DNA from: Arbacia lixula
Taxonomy: Eukaryota > Echinodermata > Echinoidea > Arbacioida > Arbaciidae
Assembly (NCBI GenBank): GCA_963669155.1
Contig: OZ022576.1
Span: forward strand, 27,524,335-27,588,334
DNA: 64,000 bases
Direction of reading: 5' to 3'
The position numbers were made by a program, and so were the translations under genes. The notes under the pieces are model-generated. The model searched no databases. It was given only the letters and a program-made list of their open reading frames with translations, and was not told the origin of the DNA. Numbering within the stretch: the first letter of the stretch is position 1; each line of letters starts with the position of its first letter. Below are positions 11,737 to 23,370 of the stretch, in pieces.

Positions 11737-11846
11737 GGGAGTTTATGCAGCTGGGCTCTAAGCATGATGAGAATGAGAGATTCGCCCACTACCTCCTCAA
11801 GACTTATAAGAAGACTGCCAGCCTGATGGCGCATGGCTGTAAGGCG
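11737..11846 (+). CDS. PDSS1: Decaprenyl diphosphate synthase subunit 1, exon n-3
   Basis: Acceptor TTCCTTCTCAG and donor GTGAGT bound a 110-bp exon: two bases finishing a codon, then 36 codons. The product (EFMQLGSKHDENERFAHYL...) matches the PDSS1 segment after the catalytic core helix. PDSS1 with PDSS2 makes the polyprenyl diphosphate tail of ubiquinone from isopentenyl and farnesyl/geranylgeranyl diphosphate in mitochondria. The first Asp-rich motif must lie upstream, outside the window. Entry is at phase 2 of the codon and exit in phase 0, matching the exon at 27093. The 15.2-kb intron that follows is filled with mobile elements. Confidence 0.93.
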
Positions 11847-11989
11847 GTGAGTACCACAATCATGTCACATCAAAGGGTGCAGTAATCAACTTTTCAAAAC
11901 ACATAACTGCTAACCCGTCCGATTATGTTGTTATTGCTCCATTTTTTTCAGAGAAAAACAGTATAATTGTGTGTGTCAGAAAAGCAAAA

Positions 11990-12480
11990 AAGAAGATTTC
12001 ACATCCATTATCTTTTACCACTTGAAATATTGGCAACTACCATACTTTTTGTCTTGCTTGAACAAAGTTCGGCAGAGACCTAGTAATTACTTTTCCTGTT
12101 GGTCTGTTACAAAAATCTTTAACTTGCTCTCATTTCTTTATTTCTGCATCAATTATGATCACACTTGGTACAAATGATCCTTGGGTAATACCACATGTGT
12201 CTTTTTGAGAATGATGGGGTCAAAGATCATGTAGGGGTCTAAAGGTCAAATTATATGAGGTCGTGCGCATAATTTTTGTCTCGCCTGAACAAAGTTCAGC
12301 AGAGACCTAGTAATCACTTTTCCAGTTGGTCTGTTAGTCTGTTGGTCTGTTACAAAAATGTTATCCCAATGTTATTTTTAACTCTCTGTTCGCTAAGTAC
12401 ACTCAAAACAATAATATCACATGTTCTGTTACATACATGCACTATATTTTGTTGTTGTTACTTTTTCCTCTGAAAGTTAG
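11990..12480 (+). repeat. Two truncated copies of the Helentron-like family seen at 28503-30362
   Basis: At 12051 and 12277 the 5' end of the family recurs (GTCTCGCCTGAACAAAGTTC..., then AGAGACCTAGTAAT). The first runs for one ~174-bp internal unit (CACTTGGTACAAATGATCCTTGGGTAATACC) to GCATAATTTTT, where the second copy begins. That is the same T-run in which the 28925 element sits inside its host, so reinsertion at this site has occurred more than once. Both lack 3' ends. Confidence 0.75.
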
Positions 12481-12789
12481 ATGAGCTTCTCAAGAACTTG
12501 AATAACTGTGATTACAGGCAATACTTGCATTCACTTTATCTTCATGCAATAAACCTGTTCTCAAACAATTACTGAAATCACTGGCATGTCACATAACTTA
12601 AGCAAGATTTTTTTTTTCAACACTGAAAGTTTTTTTTTATATAACATTTCATATCTGCAAAATGTTTGTTCCTATACATAAAATACCTTTATAATGAATC
12701 ACACATGTACTTTACACTTTTAGTGCAATAATTACAAAACACAAACATTTTACACAATACTTTGTACAGCTTTGTTCTGCTTGGCGTAT
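12481..12789. other. AT-rich intron sequence, nothing recognised
   Basis: AT-rich with several T and A runs; no frame, inverted repeat or family match seen. Confidence 0.6.
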
Positions 12790-14516
12790 TGCATCTACCT
12801 TGTCGTGTAGGGGGCGAAGGCCAGGTAATGACCTAGATAAAGATACCTAGATCTTTCAGCAGTGCACACTTTTGCTTCTTCAGATGCAATTCATTGCTCT
12901 GTAGTCTTGAGAGAACCGCTTTCAGATTTCTCAAATATTCTTCATCAGTCTCTCCGCTGATGATGTCATCAAGGTAGGGCTTGCACATGGGAATGTCTGC
13001 TAAGAGGCTCTCCATTGTCCTCTACAACATGGCTGGGGCGCTAGCGATTCCGAAGGGTGATCTGGTGTACTCGAATAGACCTCCATGAGTGTTGATGGTT
13101 GTGGACTTCCTAGCCTCTGGGTCTAACTTGATCTGATGATAGGCATGGCTAAGATCTAGTTTGGAGAACTTTTTTCCACCCTCAATTTTCTGCAGAAGGT
13201 CCTCCAGGGTTGGTAGGGGATACTGCTCTACTTTCAACTACTTGTTTGCTGTCAACTTGAAGTTACCGCAAATTCTCATACTTCCATCAGGCCTTTCTCC
13301 AGCAAGTCATTAATTGCGGCATCTATCTGCTTCCTGGCAGCATACGAAACAGGAGCAGCCTTGCAAAAACTAGCCTTCTCTCCATCTTCTTGTGGATGTA
13401 CTTAAGCTCTGAATCCTTGTATTTTTGTGATTGTCGAAGATTTCCTGTAAGCTGCTCTGTACTTTGTTGACAGTTTCATCATGGTTTGGGGCTGGTTTAT
13501 GCTGTTCCACACATTCCTGCAATAGTTCAGGGGCTTCTTGTATCCAATCTCTCCCTAAAAGGTTCACTCCTTTTTCTACTACCAGTAGGGACAGTTTCTT
13601 TGTTGGAACCTGGTTATTCCCAAACTCTACATTTACTTTAACATCTCTGACTACTTGCACACTACTGCCTGTGTATGTCTTCAATGACAAATTTGATCTG
13701 GTCAGTTCTTCTGATACTCCTCCTTGGAGATCATTGTCCAAGGGCTTCCAGTATCTGATTCCATTTTGGTCCTGAATCCGTTTAGTTTTGCCCTGGCTTT
13801 GAAAGGTTCCCAATATACCATTTTGTTGACTGTTGCGTCCCGGATATGTCTCATGTTCGTTTTTTTTCCAGATCATCTTGCGAGTCACTGCTATCACCAT
13901 TCTTCATATGATGATCTGCCTTTGCTTGCCTGAATTTCCGTATGTTTTCACATTGACTCTTGGTGTGTCCAAGTTGTTCACACTTTTCCCCTTTGAAGCA
14001 GCATGTCCATGGTGCATGATGACCACCACATCTCCAATATCTGGGCTTAGTGGAGCTTCCGCTATCTGGCTTCTACATTGTCTTCCTAACTGGCTTGGGT
14101 TTGGGCTGACGTGGACTCTTGTTCTGTATCTTTCCGACTGTGGACTCGGGCAGTTTACTCAAAGCTTTAAGTTTCTCCACGTCTTGGTTTGCCACTTCCA
14201 TTGCTGTAGCTGTTTGAAGTGCATCCTTCAAAGTCAACGACGGCTTGCTCAGCAACTCCCGTTGGATACCTACATTTCTGCATGCGACTACCAGTCTGTC
14301 TCTTATCATATTATCCAGTTCTTTGAAGTTACATCCTTCACTCAAATGTCTCAAATCAGCGATAAACTGGGGAATTGTCTCGTCAGGCTTCTGGACAGCT
14401 GTGTAGAACTTGTACCTTTGCACTATCTGAGTTGGCTTAGGCGAGAAATGTGATTGTAGTGTCTGTTTGCATACATCGTATGACTGTTCTGTTGGTTTGT
14501 TAGGGAGCACATCCAT
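12790..14516 (-). pseudogene. Degenerate Ty3/gypsy retrotransposon: gag, zinc knuckles, protease, RT
   Basis: Read right to left: a gag-like frame starts at 14516 (MDVLPNKPTEQSYDV) and runs to 14073. A shifted frame with Cys/His knuckle residues lies near 13960-14060. A protease region near 13550-13700 includes LVVEKGVNLLGRDWI. RT motifs follow: KFSKLDLSHAYHQI near 13150, FGIASAPA near 13030 and PYLDDII near 12970. Several stops and shifts break it, and it stops at about 12790 before RNase H and integrase. Here the order is protease then RT, the ordinary gypsy arrangement, unlike the element at 1-3335. Its upstream leader is the repeat at 14517. Nonfunctional. Confidence 0.85.
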
Positions 14517-14967
14517 ATTATTTTGGCAGCGTGCACGCCGCGAGCGTACGACTGCATACTCTAAGACGGGATAGTAGCGTCAGCCACCGGCAGCTAGCTG
14601 CGATAATTAAAGCACAATAGAACTCACATCCACTCTCGCAGCTCCCCCTGTGCTCGCTGCCGCTCGCTGCCATACTTCTTATTGGTTGGATTATACCTTT
14701 AATCCACCGGCCAGCTAGCGGCAACTGCAGCTATAAATGAGCTAAATGAGCTATCGCTGCTCCTGTATCATGTCTATCAGAATTCGCAGATGCAATTTCT
14801 ATAATTCCCGTGGCCACTAGACTTCAATTCCGCGGCGCAGCTTGCTCTCAAATGAAGATGAAACATGTGCCTGTACTATAGTTCCACGTGCAGTACTAGT
14901 GTTCGACTTCTAATTATTTCTTAATTTAAAAGCATGTCAACGAAAGGCATTCTTTGATGTCCGTAGC
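14517..14967 (-). repeat. 5' leader/LTR-like region of the degenerate gypsy element, copy 1
   Basis: Directly upstream (minus strand) of the gag start. Its sequence recurs in reverse orientation at 39870-40318, sharing GTCTATCA...TTCGCAGATGCAATTTCTA and the GGAGCTGCGAGAG block. No primer site was identified, so LTR versus leader boundaries are uncertain. Confidence 0.65.
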
Positions 14968-15124
14968 GAAGCATGGTATGGCACGGACCAAAGTTCGAAA
15001 TGACGTACAGCTAGCCAGTGCGCCGCGTCGTCTCGCATACATGGCGACCGAGTACCGATCAACTTTCACGGCCACGTGCTCGAACGATGTGGATAACAAT
15101 TATTATCTCAATTTACTACTGTAC

Positions 15125-15312
15125 TAGGTACGACTTGGCGAGATACTTTATCTTGCCATGTCGACATAATAACCTTATTATGTCGACATGAGAAACGCTA
15201 TCTTGCCAAGTTGACTTATCTAAAGTTATATGTCAACATGGTGAGATATTTTAGCTTTGCATAGTCGACTTATAAAAAATTATATGTCAACTTGGCGAGA
15301 TATTTATCTCCC
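15125..15312. repeat. Palindromic short repeat cluster (GACTTGGCGAGATA motif)
   Basis: GACTTGGCGAGATA, its inverse TATCTTGCCAAGTTGAC, and TTATGTCGACAT variants alternate about every 60 bp over 190 bp, giving nested hairpins. Probably a MITE or minisatellite built from an inverted unit. It ends at the (CT)-rich junction with the second pogo-like copy. Confidence 0.6.
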
Positions 15313-15355
15313 CCTTCTTTTTTTCTCACACACTCATCTTTTCCTACCTCTCAAT

Positions 15356-15737
15356 CTAGCTATAGGCGTGAAAAGCCCGCTTTCTAGCTGCATGACACAA
15401 TACAGCTCATATCAACATATTCTCCAGTTGTATGAAACTTGTAAAAAACCTTGCCAAACAAAAAGCAGGATCTGAACTTAATTACCCTTAATCAACAAAA
15501 TCCTGATGTCCTTTTTTTTTTGTGAGTCTCCCCATCCCGCGTTCGGTTTTATTGGTGTGATGAATAATACACCGGATCCCCGCGGCCAAGCCCGGCCCTC
15601 GTGCGCGCCCTCAGCCCATGCATGCCCAGACCAATCCATGATATGCGCTAAGCAGTGCTTGCGAGCACGCAGCTACATAGCAGGCTGTAACTCGAAACTC
15701 ATCGTTATGCCTATGGAATAAGTTGCTTACTGCTATC
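15356..15737 (+). mobile_element. pogo-like element, second copy, left piece
   Basis: Aligns with 5231-5640 of the complete copy (shared CTTTCTAGCTGCATGAC, AAACAAAAAGCAGGATCT, CCTATGGAATAAGTTGCTTAC). The left terminus is missing. It is interrupted at 15738 by a hAT-like insertion and resumes at 18674. Confidence 0.85.
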
Positions 15738-15837
15738 CAGTGTGACCAGTGAAAAAAATCAAATTATGCCAGGAGAGCAGCGAAATTATGCTAAATGGCC
15801 AAAAATTATGCCGAACCCGTTTGGACCCTCACGTTAC

Positions 15838-15878
15838 GTAACACGCGCGCGCGTACGCACGCACACGCACATGCACAC

Positions 15879-15910
<32 letters not shown>

Positions 15911-16135
15911 GCGCGCGCGCACACACACAATACACACACATGCACGCACACGCACACACTCAACCATTTTAACAACTTAAGTTCACATTAAGTTTACACG
16001 CGCGCGCGTACGCACGCACACGCACACGCACACACACACACATACACACACCTACACACACACGCACACACACACGCACAATACACACACACACACAATA
16101 CACACACACGCACACACTCAACCATTTTAACAACT
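15838..16135. repeat. CA/CG microsatellite, duplicated block
   Basis: Mixed (CA)n, (CG)n and (CACG)n runs in two blocks. Each block ends with ACACTCAACCATTTTAACAACTTAAGTT split across lines, so a unit of roughly 180 bp was duplicated. The alternating purine-pyrimidine (CG)n run at about 15896-15920 is a Z-DNA-prone sequence. Confidence 0.85.
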
Positions 16136-16189
16136 TAAGTTCACATTTATCAGGATTGGTTTAAAGCCGATCAGTATTTATTCTTCAGA

Positions 16190-16990
16190 AAAAGTTGCCC
16201 CCCTGGAGGCATTTTTTTTTTTTTTTTTTTTTTTTGGGGGGGGGGGGGGGGTGAGGTATCCCCTCCCGGCCCCTTGCCATTTGTGTACCCCTATTAAGCT
16301 AAGCTATTAAGCTATGAAGCTAAGGTCCCTATTACCTAAGGATGACTGCTATCAAGTGGTTAAAGTACAGTTATTCATTCTTGAGTAAAACCTTTTTTTT
16401 TTTTTTTAGAAAATAAGAGAAAGTTTCCTCCTGGAGGGCATTTCATGAAAGTTGTCAGCACTGACTAAATAGTCAGTGCTGACAATTTCAGTGAAATCCT
16501 CGGCTTTGATTGGCTAAGAGGCATTGGCCTCTGACTGTTACTATGGCAACTGTCGGAGAAAGACAACTTTTCAGACAAAAAAATGTTGATGAAATGTCCC
16601 CTGGGGGAGTCTTGGGGGCTACCCGCCCCCCCCCCCCCCGGCCCCTTGCCACTTACAAGTGTACCCCAAGTTCAACAACTTAAGTTCCCTGTTACCTGAG
16701 GATGATTCCCATCCAGTTATCTATTATCGAGAACAAGCCTTAAAAAAATAAGAGAAAATTGCCCATGATAGGGGGGGGGGGGGCGTTTGGGGAGCCATCC
16801 CCAGGCCCCTTGCCACTTGTGAACCCACACTTTAACGAGGCAGGGTCCTTATTACCTGAGGTTGATTACTAATAATTTGTTTTCAAGTCCGGCCATGCGT
16901 TTTTAAAAAGAAGTAAAAATAACATATTAGGGCCCCTGTGGCACTTTGGGGCTGCCCCCACGCAACCCTGAAAATATTTTGAGATGCTTT
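16190..16990 (+). repeat. Imperfect tandem units around homopolymer G/C tracts
   Basis: Three units each contain a long G or C run, then GGCCCCTTGCCA(T/C)TTGT, then TTACCTGAGG(A/T)TGATT, spaced about 300-400 bp. A 16450-16490 hairpin (TTGTCAGCACTGACT against AGTCAGTGCTGACAA) lies between. No gene. Confidence 0.6.
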
Positions 16991-17104
16991 TATATCTAAT
17001 ATTGTTTCAAATATGAATTTGTGCCAATTTTGGTGCTTGTAGACAGAAGTGAACAATTTTCCACCTTACACACACCACTAATAAAAGGCAAGTTTTGTTT
17101 TATC

Positions 17105-17478
17105 TATAGTTAGTTGCAGAACTGACTATAACTTTTCTACACTTTTCTCATTCTTTTCTTTTCTTTTCTCTTTATCACTACTTTGTGACTAGTTCACAAC
17201 TTTCATCAACACCCACCCTCTTCTTCTACCTCCATTCCATCCCATTTATTTTCGGTTTAAAACACCGAAAACTAAAGCTAAAAATAGTCTTGTGTAAGTG
17301 TTATAAAATATAAAAATTCACCTCTCCTTTTCACTTTTCACTTTCCTTTCCTTTCTTCACCCCATAAGTGGGCCAATTATCCGAAAGAATACAACCACAT
17401 GGTGTTACCGAAAGTTTTGCTATTTTCTAAATAGTATTTATTAGTACACTCTCACCATGGAAACATTCAAAGAACATT
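17105..17478 (+). repeat. Dispersed repeat family R17, copy 1
   Basis: About 370 bp from CTATAGTTAGTTGCAGAACTG to CATTCAAAGAACATTT. It recurs inverted at 31443-31815 and directly at 34556-34852. Shared landmarks: CTTTATCACTACTTTGTGAC, CCCATAAGTGGGCCAATTAT, TTTTCTAAATAGTATTTATT. Noncoding; family unknown. Confidence 0.85.
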
Positions 17479-17479
17479 T

Positions 17480-18480
17480 AAGTTTTGTTTTGTTTTGTCT
17501 TTTTTGAATTTGGCATTAAAGGCAAGGATTCTGGCCCAAATCAAGGCAATTGTTTTATTACAAGCAGCTAATATAAAACAAGGCCCATCTGAACGCAACC
17601 ATGCAGAGTTGTTTCGGGTTATTATACAGCTTCTTCCTAAAGCATTGCATACTGTACGATGTAAGGAATTTAAATAAAGAAGTTATCGCATAAATGTGTC
17701 TTTTAAATTCAGTAACGAGCGTTGAAGAATGTAAATAAAATCAATGATGTATTTCCATAAATTACAGGTACACCAATCAGTAGCATAGTGATTTTGTAAT
17801 CAAAAACAAGTACAAAACATCTAACATTAAGGCCAAACTGAGAACACAATCCTGAGTTGTCTTTTCTTATTCTTCCTAGGGCACTGCATATAATATTTCT
17901 TAACCAATTTAACAACGTTTAAGATAACAAACATAACGATTTTGGTATAAACGTCAAGTATTGTTTTATTACAAAACATACATTACAAAAGAAGACCCAT
18001 CTTAGAACACATCCTGAGAATTTTCTTTGGTCACAATATTCCTTTTCTTCCGAATATGAATTGCATAAAATATGTCACACATTTAAAAACAAGCCCCATA
18101 TGAGAATATATCCTGAGTTTTCTTTGGTTGTTATATACAACTTCTCCCTTAGGCATTTCATAACATAATGTTATACATTTAGTGGAGAGCATTTAAGAAC
18201 ATTGTTCATTATTTACCACATGTAGATCAATCAGCCTCAAAGTTGAGAACTTTGGACCATAACTCTATGCAGTACAGCCACCCGCGTGCCGCACGCAGTG
18301 GCCGCACAGTATTATACACCGACACTAGCTAGGTACTACTATGTACTAGGCTGTGAGTTGCACGGACAAAACATACATACGATCCCAACTACCTGATATA
18401 ACCGCCGTGTGCATGTTGAACGATTTCCCGCACTTCTGTCGGTGCTGGCGCCGTTTATTAATTAGTAGAAATGTGAAAAA
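17480..18480. other. Interior of the hAT-like element, no gene recognised
   Basis: Short imperfect repeats recur (ATACA(A/G)CTTCT(T/C)CCT, GCATT(G/T)CATA, AACACATCCTGAG) suggesting decayed ~230-bp tandem units between 17520 and 18200. No frame over 70 codons has protein-like composition. Confidence 0.45.
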
Positions 18481-18673
18481 TGTAAAACAAAATGTGAAAA
18501 AATGATATATTTTTCTATCAAAATTATGCTAAAGAAGCTCGTATTATTCCAGATTATTTGCTTAAAAAAGCTGAATTATGCCAAAATTATGCCGGCATAA
18601 TGAATTATGCTGAAAGTGTCCAAATTATGCCAGAAAGCATAATTATGCCAGTTCTGGCAACGTTGCTGCTATC

Positions 18674-20154
18674 AACTCCTGTTGGGAAAATATTGAGGCA
18701 AAATGTTTTAAAAGACACAATAAAGAATATTTCTCGATTAAATAAAATATGTTAGGATAGTAAATACATTTTAGTGTGCATTTGTAGCGGTATCATTTTT
18801 TCTATTATTAATCAAAATGAATATTTACCATACATAACGTAGACGAAGCATGGACATTCGTGATAGGGTTCATGGATGAAGTAAGTGGCCCCTAGCTTCA
18901 TGCACTGCACCTGCTCTGCACTATCGATCGGAGAGTGAAACCATAGCAACAAAGATGGGGAGGTTCTTACTCACAACAAAGAGAACACTTGATTATCATT
19001 AACGTGGGTATTTTAATTCAAGATCCTGTTTTCGGCAAGTTGTTCTTTTTAAATTGTTACGAGGTTTATTCACTATTCACAGCGTCCTGCCAAAGCAAGC
19101 GGGCTTTTCATCATACGCGGCCCCTGTTGCTATCTTTCCTAACCCAACAGCGTCCTGCCAAAGCAAGCGGGCTTTTCATCATATGCGGCCCCTGTTGCTA
19201 TCTTTCCTAACCATTCTGAATGTATGGTAGGCTGCCGGTAGAGCTCGATTCTCTTCTTTTCAAAATTTGGACATGAATTATTGCAGATTCTTGTAATCAA
19301 TGAACGTTTCCGGGGTTTTTTCAGAAGGGTATTTTAATCCAAGATTCTGTTCATTCGGCAAGTTAACAATTCTGTTCAAAGTCTTCCGCTGCTTTATATG
19401 CACGCATGCTGTAGTCCTACAAGGAAGCCACGACCGCCCGTGCATTCGTGTGGTTCCTCCCAGTGCTAGGTGTCGTCATGGTTGTGCAGCAAGACGGCAA
19501 TTGGGCAGTATGAATATCCCCAAGCGTAAGAAACTAAACACACATTAACTTGGCATTTGAAAGAAATCCGATAAAATGTGTTTTATCTGCTAAACCACAT
19601 TTATTTTATCACTAAAATAGAAATTGTCTTGCGTGGCGTAAGATATTCTAACATAGCATTTATCACCGAGAGTCGAGACAGCCGATGAAAATATATTGAA
19701 TTAACATTCATCTGATAATGAAGCATTTGCTACAGCTTACATGAGATCACTTTCTACTAGTGTAGTTATCTGCTTGATTACTCATTTTTGTTTGAACACT
19801 GAAGACAGATTCATGGCATGATATTGTGCTTCATGCTTCTTTTTGCAGATCTAAGTACATGAAACAAACGTGCCTTTAATTGATCATGGCCCTTTACCAT
19901 GCCAACCATTGTTCAAGTGCCCCTTTTAGGGCACAAAAGAAATAATACAGAGATCTCGCACAAAATCGCATACACAGAAATGAAACACAGATAACTAAAA
20001 GGAGCCTTCAGGTTTATAAATATTTCTCACTGAAAGAAAGCATGATAAAATACTATTCAAATATCACTTTAAAAATAAGATGCATACATGCATATCAAAT
20101 GTAAGCAATAAAAATTATGTTGGAACATGAAGGTTACATAGTGCAAAACATATA
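18674..20154 (+). mobile_element. pogo-like element, second copy, right piece
   Basis: Continues the alignment with 5641-7250 (shared GTTTTCGGCAAGTTGT, GGCTGCCGGTAGAGCTC, GGTTACATAGTGCAAAACATATACA). A 68-bp tandem duplication at 19078-19207 (GTCCTGCCAAAGCAAGC...) is private to this copy. It ends where a Tc1 element inserted at TA 20153-20154. The expected right terminus was not found beyond the Tc1 element. Confidence 0.85.
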
Positions 20155-21465
20155 CAGTTGTCCTCAAAATTATTCATACCCCATTAAAAATAAGTCTTTG
20201 TTAGATTCTTCCTTTGTAAAAGCTATTATGTAGGTACTTCCTGTGTATCTTTTGTCTACTTGTTGCTATGCACAAATCCACATATGAGTTGGCTAAACTT
20301 CATTTGCATAATAATAGATAAGTCCAAAAGTTATTTTTTCCCTCATGTTCAGAATTATTCATACCCCTGATAAGACCTCAACAAAAATGTTCTTCATAGT
20401 ATCCATTGTTTTCCTTTCCTGAGAATGTGTTAATCTTTGTCCTGTAGTTATTTCAAGATGTTCCAATGGATTAAATACCTTTTTTGTTAACCAAATGTTA
20501 AACTATTGTCAAACACATAGCATCTTTCCATAAGACTTTAAATAGAGGAAATGTGTTCTGGTCATTCTCAGTTTCTGATCATCATGGCCAAGAAGAAGGA
20601 GCTCAGTGAGGACCTACGGCAACGTCTTGTGCGTGCCCACATTGAAGGAAAGGGTTATAAGGCCATTTCGAAGCAATAGGATGTCCCTGTGGCAACCGTG
20701 CAGAGCATTATCAACAAGCACAAGAAGTTCAATACTGTTAAAAACCTCTGTGGGCGTGGCAGGAAGAGAAAGGTGTCCCCCAAACTTGCCAGGAAAATCT
20801 GCCGAGAGGTCAACAACAACCCCTGGACCACAACCAAGGCCCTACTTCGAACGCTTGACCAGGCAGGGACGAAGGTGTCACGGTCCACTATTGAGCGAGT
20901 CTTGCACAGAGGAGGTCTCCATGGACGTAGGCCTCGGAAGACCCCGCTGCTCAGGAAGAAGCATCTGGAGGCTCGCCTAGCCTTTGCTAAAGGTCATCTA
21001 AAGATTCCAGCTTTTGGTCAACCATCCTGTGGTCTGATGAGACAAAGTTGGAGTTATTTGGCCATATGGATGTTGAATACGTCTGGAGGAAAAAAGGAGA
21101 AGCATACACTCCAAAGAACACTGTGCCCACCGTCAAGCATGGTGGTGGAAACATAATGCTATGGGGCAGGCAACCTCGTCAAGGTCCAAGGAATCATGAG
21201 AAAGGAGAATTACATCACGATCCTTGATGAAAACGTGAAGGAATCCGCTGAGAAACTCCAGCTTGGCCCTAATTGGAAGTACCAGCAGGACAATGATCCA
21301 AAACATACCGCCAAGGTAGTGAAGAAATGGTTCAAGGACAATGATGTCAACGTCCTCGAATGGCCAAGTCAGAGTCCTGACCTGAATCCAATTGAGAACT
21401 TGTGGCGAGACTTGAAGACCAGAGTGTTTACAATTTACAGGAATTTAGTTACTACATTGATATAA
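20155..21465 (+). mobile_element. Tc1/mariner element, 5' complete, 3' truncated, transposase broken
   Basis: The left end CAGTTGTCCTCAAAATTATT follows TA and matches the form of Tc1 termini; the inverse right end is absent after 21465. The transposase starts with ATG at 20584 (MAKKKELSEDLRQRLV). A stop falls at 20677-20679, and shifts lie near 21000 and 21165. The paired helix-turn-helix region is at 20600-20930. Catalytic residues are visible in three pieces: SDETK near 21040, DNDPKHTA near 21292 and PIENLW near 21390, with the DD34E-type spacing of Tc1 elements. It sits inside the pogo-like copy at a TA, so it is younger than that copy. Nonfunctional. Confidence 0.9.
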
Positions 21466-23370
21466 TCATTGCCCTCTGAGGAGTACAGTTTTAGAACATG
21501 CATCATGGAGGGAAAAAAAGGTCCATAGAAACAGATGTGTTGGAAGTGAAAAAGAAAAAAGCGTGATTATTTTTGTTTGTTTCTTTCTTTACATAGTTAT
21601 TGTGGATTTTTTGTTCATCATTTGGGGTTCAGAGAACTAGAAAGATGAAGAAAGGAAGAATGAAACACCTGCTGAGCAGGCTCTATTTATTATACAAGAT
21701 ATACATATATATACATATCATTAAAAGGGGGTAAACTGTGACAAGTTGCTTGCAGAACCTGTGGAAGAAAGCAACTAGAGAATAAAAGAGGCCAGCAGCC
21801 ATTCTCTCTGCACAATTACAGCCACAACACAGCAAAACGAATGTTTGGGACTGGGTCTGCGATGAAATTTGAAGTGTTGAGAACACACCTGATTTAAACT
21901 GCAAAAAAAAAAAAAAAACCTGTTTAGAGGTATACTGATGAAAGCTACACGATAACTAAAACAGTGCTGGTCAGGATTGTGAACCAAATTAGAACTGAAA
22001 TGCTACTGAAAAGGATGCAAAGCAAAAAACCTCGAATCTATGCCTACCTATATTATCGTATTGTTCGCGCTACAGCCCAGTCTTACACACACGTAATGCG
22101 TTCACGGCGAGCAAAAACAAACGGCAGTCACACCTCAGTCATCACACAACAGTCATATACCAAGCATTCTAAACCAGCCCGAAACTCACCAAAAACTCAA
22201 CAAAATGCCACATCCAGCTGTCAGAACCGTCACAATATATCCACACACGGAAAAAATTGCAGTCAGAGGAAAAGGTGACACAAAAGAGGGCTAAAAACAG
22301 GAAAGCAAAGGAGAGGAAAATAATCCCCACAGCTTCACTCAGCTAACCTATACTAGGAAAGTGAATGAGCGAGCAGCTAGCTCGCTAACTGCACGTGCAT
22401 GCAGTGAATGAGAACGCACCCAGGTGTAGAATTTCGACAAGCCATAGTCTTGAATATTCATTAGCACAGTAGCCAATAACAGAGGCCGTCTCATGAAAAC
22501 TGCCTCGTGTACAAAATGAATGGCAAAAAAAAGTGGGTCAGAAAGACTAGGTCAGATAAAAGTAGGTCAGGAAATGGCCTAACCCGTTGCCATACTTGCT
22601 TGTTGAATTTGAACATTAACAATAGACAAAGCATTTACATGTAAAAAAAAAATCAATATCAGTTCACTCACATTAACAAATATGTGGACACACTATGTAA
22701 GCAATGACCTGGCATTCATCACTGCAAAACATACATGTACAATTACGATTCACTTCACAATTGACAACTACCGACAACTAAATCTACTCGAGCTTGTAAG
22801 AATTTGCAAAACCAAACAGGGCTAGGCTTAGACCACATATGGGCTTGTACTTGGACTAGTGCTATACTACTTGGCTAGGTTTTACATGATCTGGCACTAT
22901 AGGGCTTGGACTAAATTTCGTCCACTTGACTTGGACTTAAACTTGGTCCAACTTCAGGGGCTTGGACTATTCCTAGACTAGTCTGACAAAACTTGGACTA
23001 AGACTTTAGTATCTAGTCTTTATGAGGCTTAGTCTTACTAGAACTGGACCCATATTTCACGATTCCGTCAGTCTAGCTTAGGCTTATCAAGTCTTCAATA
23101 CACTTAATAATATATTTGGAACCACAACAATCTTCATATATTGTCAAGACTTACCCCGATATCCTCGCGGCACTAGGCTGACGTTGCATCTAGTTTACCT
23201 GTAACAATATATTGCAGTTACAAATGTGCATAAAGTGGGACTAGACTTCAACAATGAATATTTTTTATGCCATATAAAGCAAAACAATATCAACTGCGTT
23301 CATGATTCAGTTTAAATATTCAGTTCCTGTTTGCATTTATAGCTTGTTCATTTGTTATATTTGGCCATAT
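21466..23370. other. No gene recognised
   Basis: Noncoding intron. 22830-23060 is rich in irregular GGCTTGGACT / GACTAG motifs, a decayed short minisatellite. An open frame at 21964-22278 has no recognisable features. Confidence 0.5.

Larger units (their letters stand above)
15738..18665. mobile_element. hAT-like insertion with 8-bp target duplication
   Basis: The second pogo-like copy is split here. CTGCTATC occurs at 15730-15737 and again at 18666-18673, an exact 8-bp duplication; the uninterrupted copy at about 5637 runs straight through. Ends are CAGTGTGACCAG and CTGGCAACGTTG, only partly complementary (8 of 12). Subterminal AAATTATGCC motifs and their inverses are repeated about ten times near both ends, typical of hAT transposase-binding regions. 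No transposase was found; the interior holds CA/CG microsatellites, G/C tract repeats and the repeat at 17105. hAT assignment rests on duplication length and subterminal repeats. Confidence 0.7.

Noticed and set aside
15742..15980. Frames encoding Thr/His/Ala-Arg repeats
   Set aside because: Direct translation of CA/CG microsatellite.
21964..22278. 104-codon basic frame
   Set aside because: No motif, no start context, and Lys/Asn/Thr-rich composition typical of AT-rich noncoding DNA.
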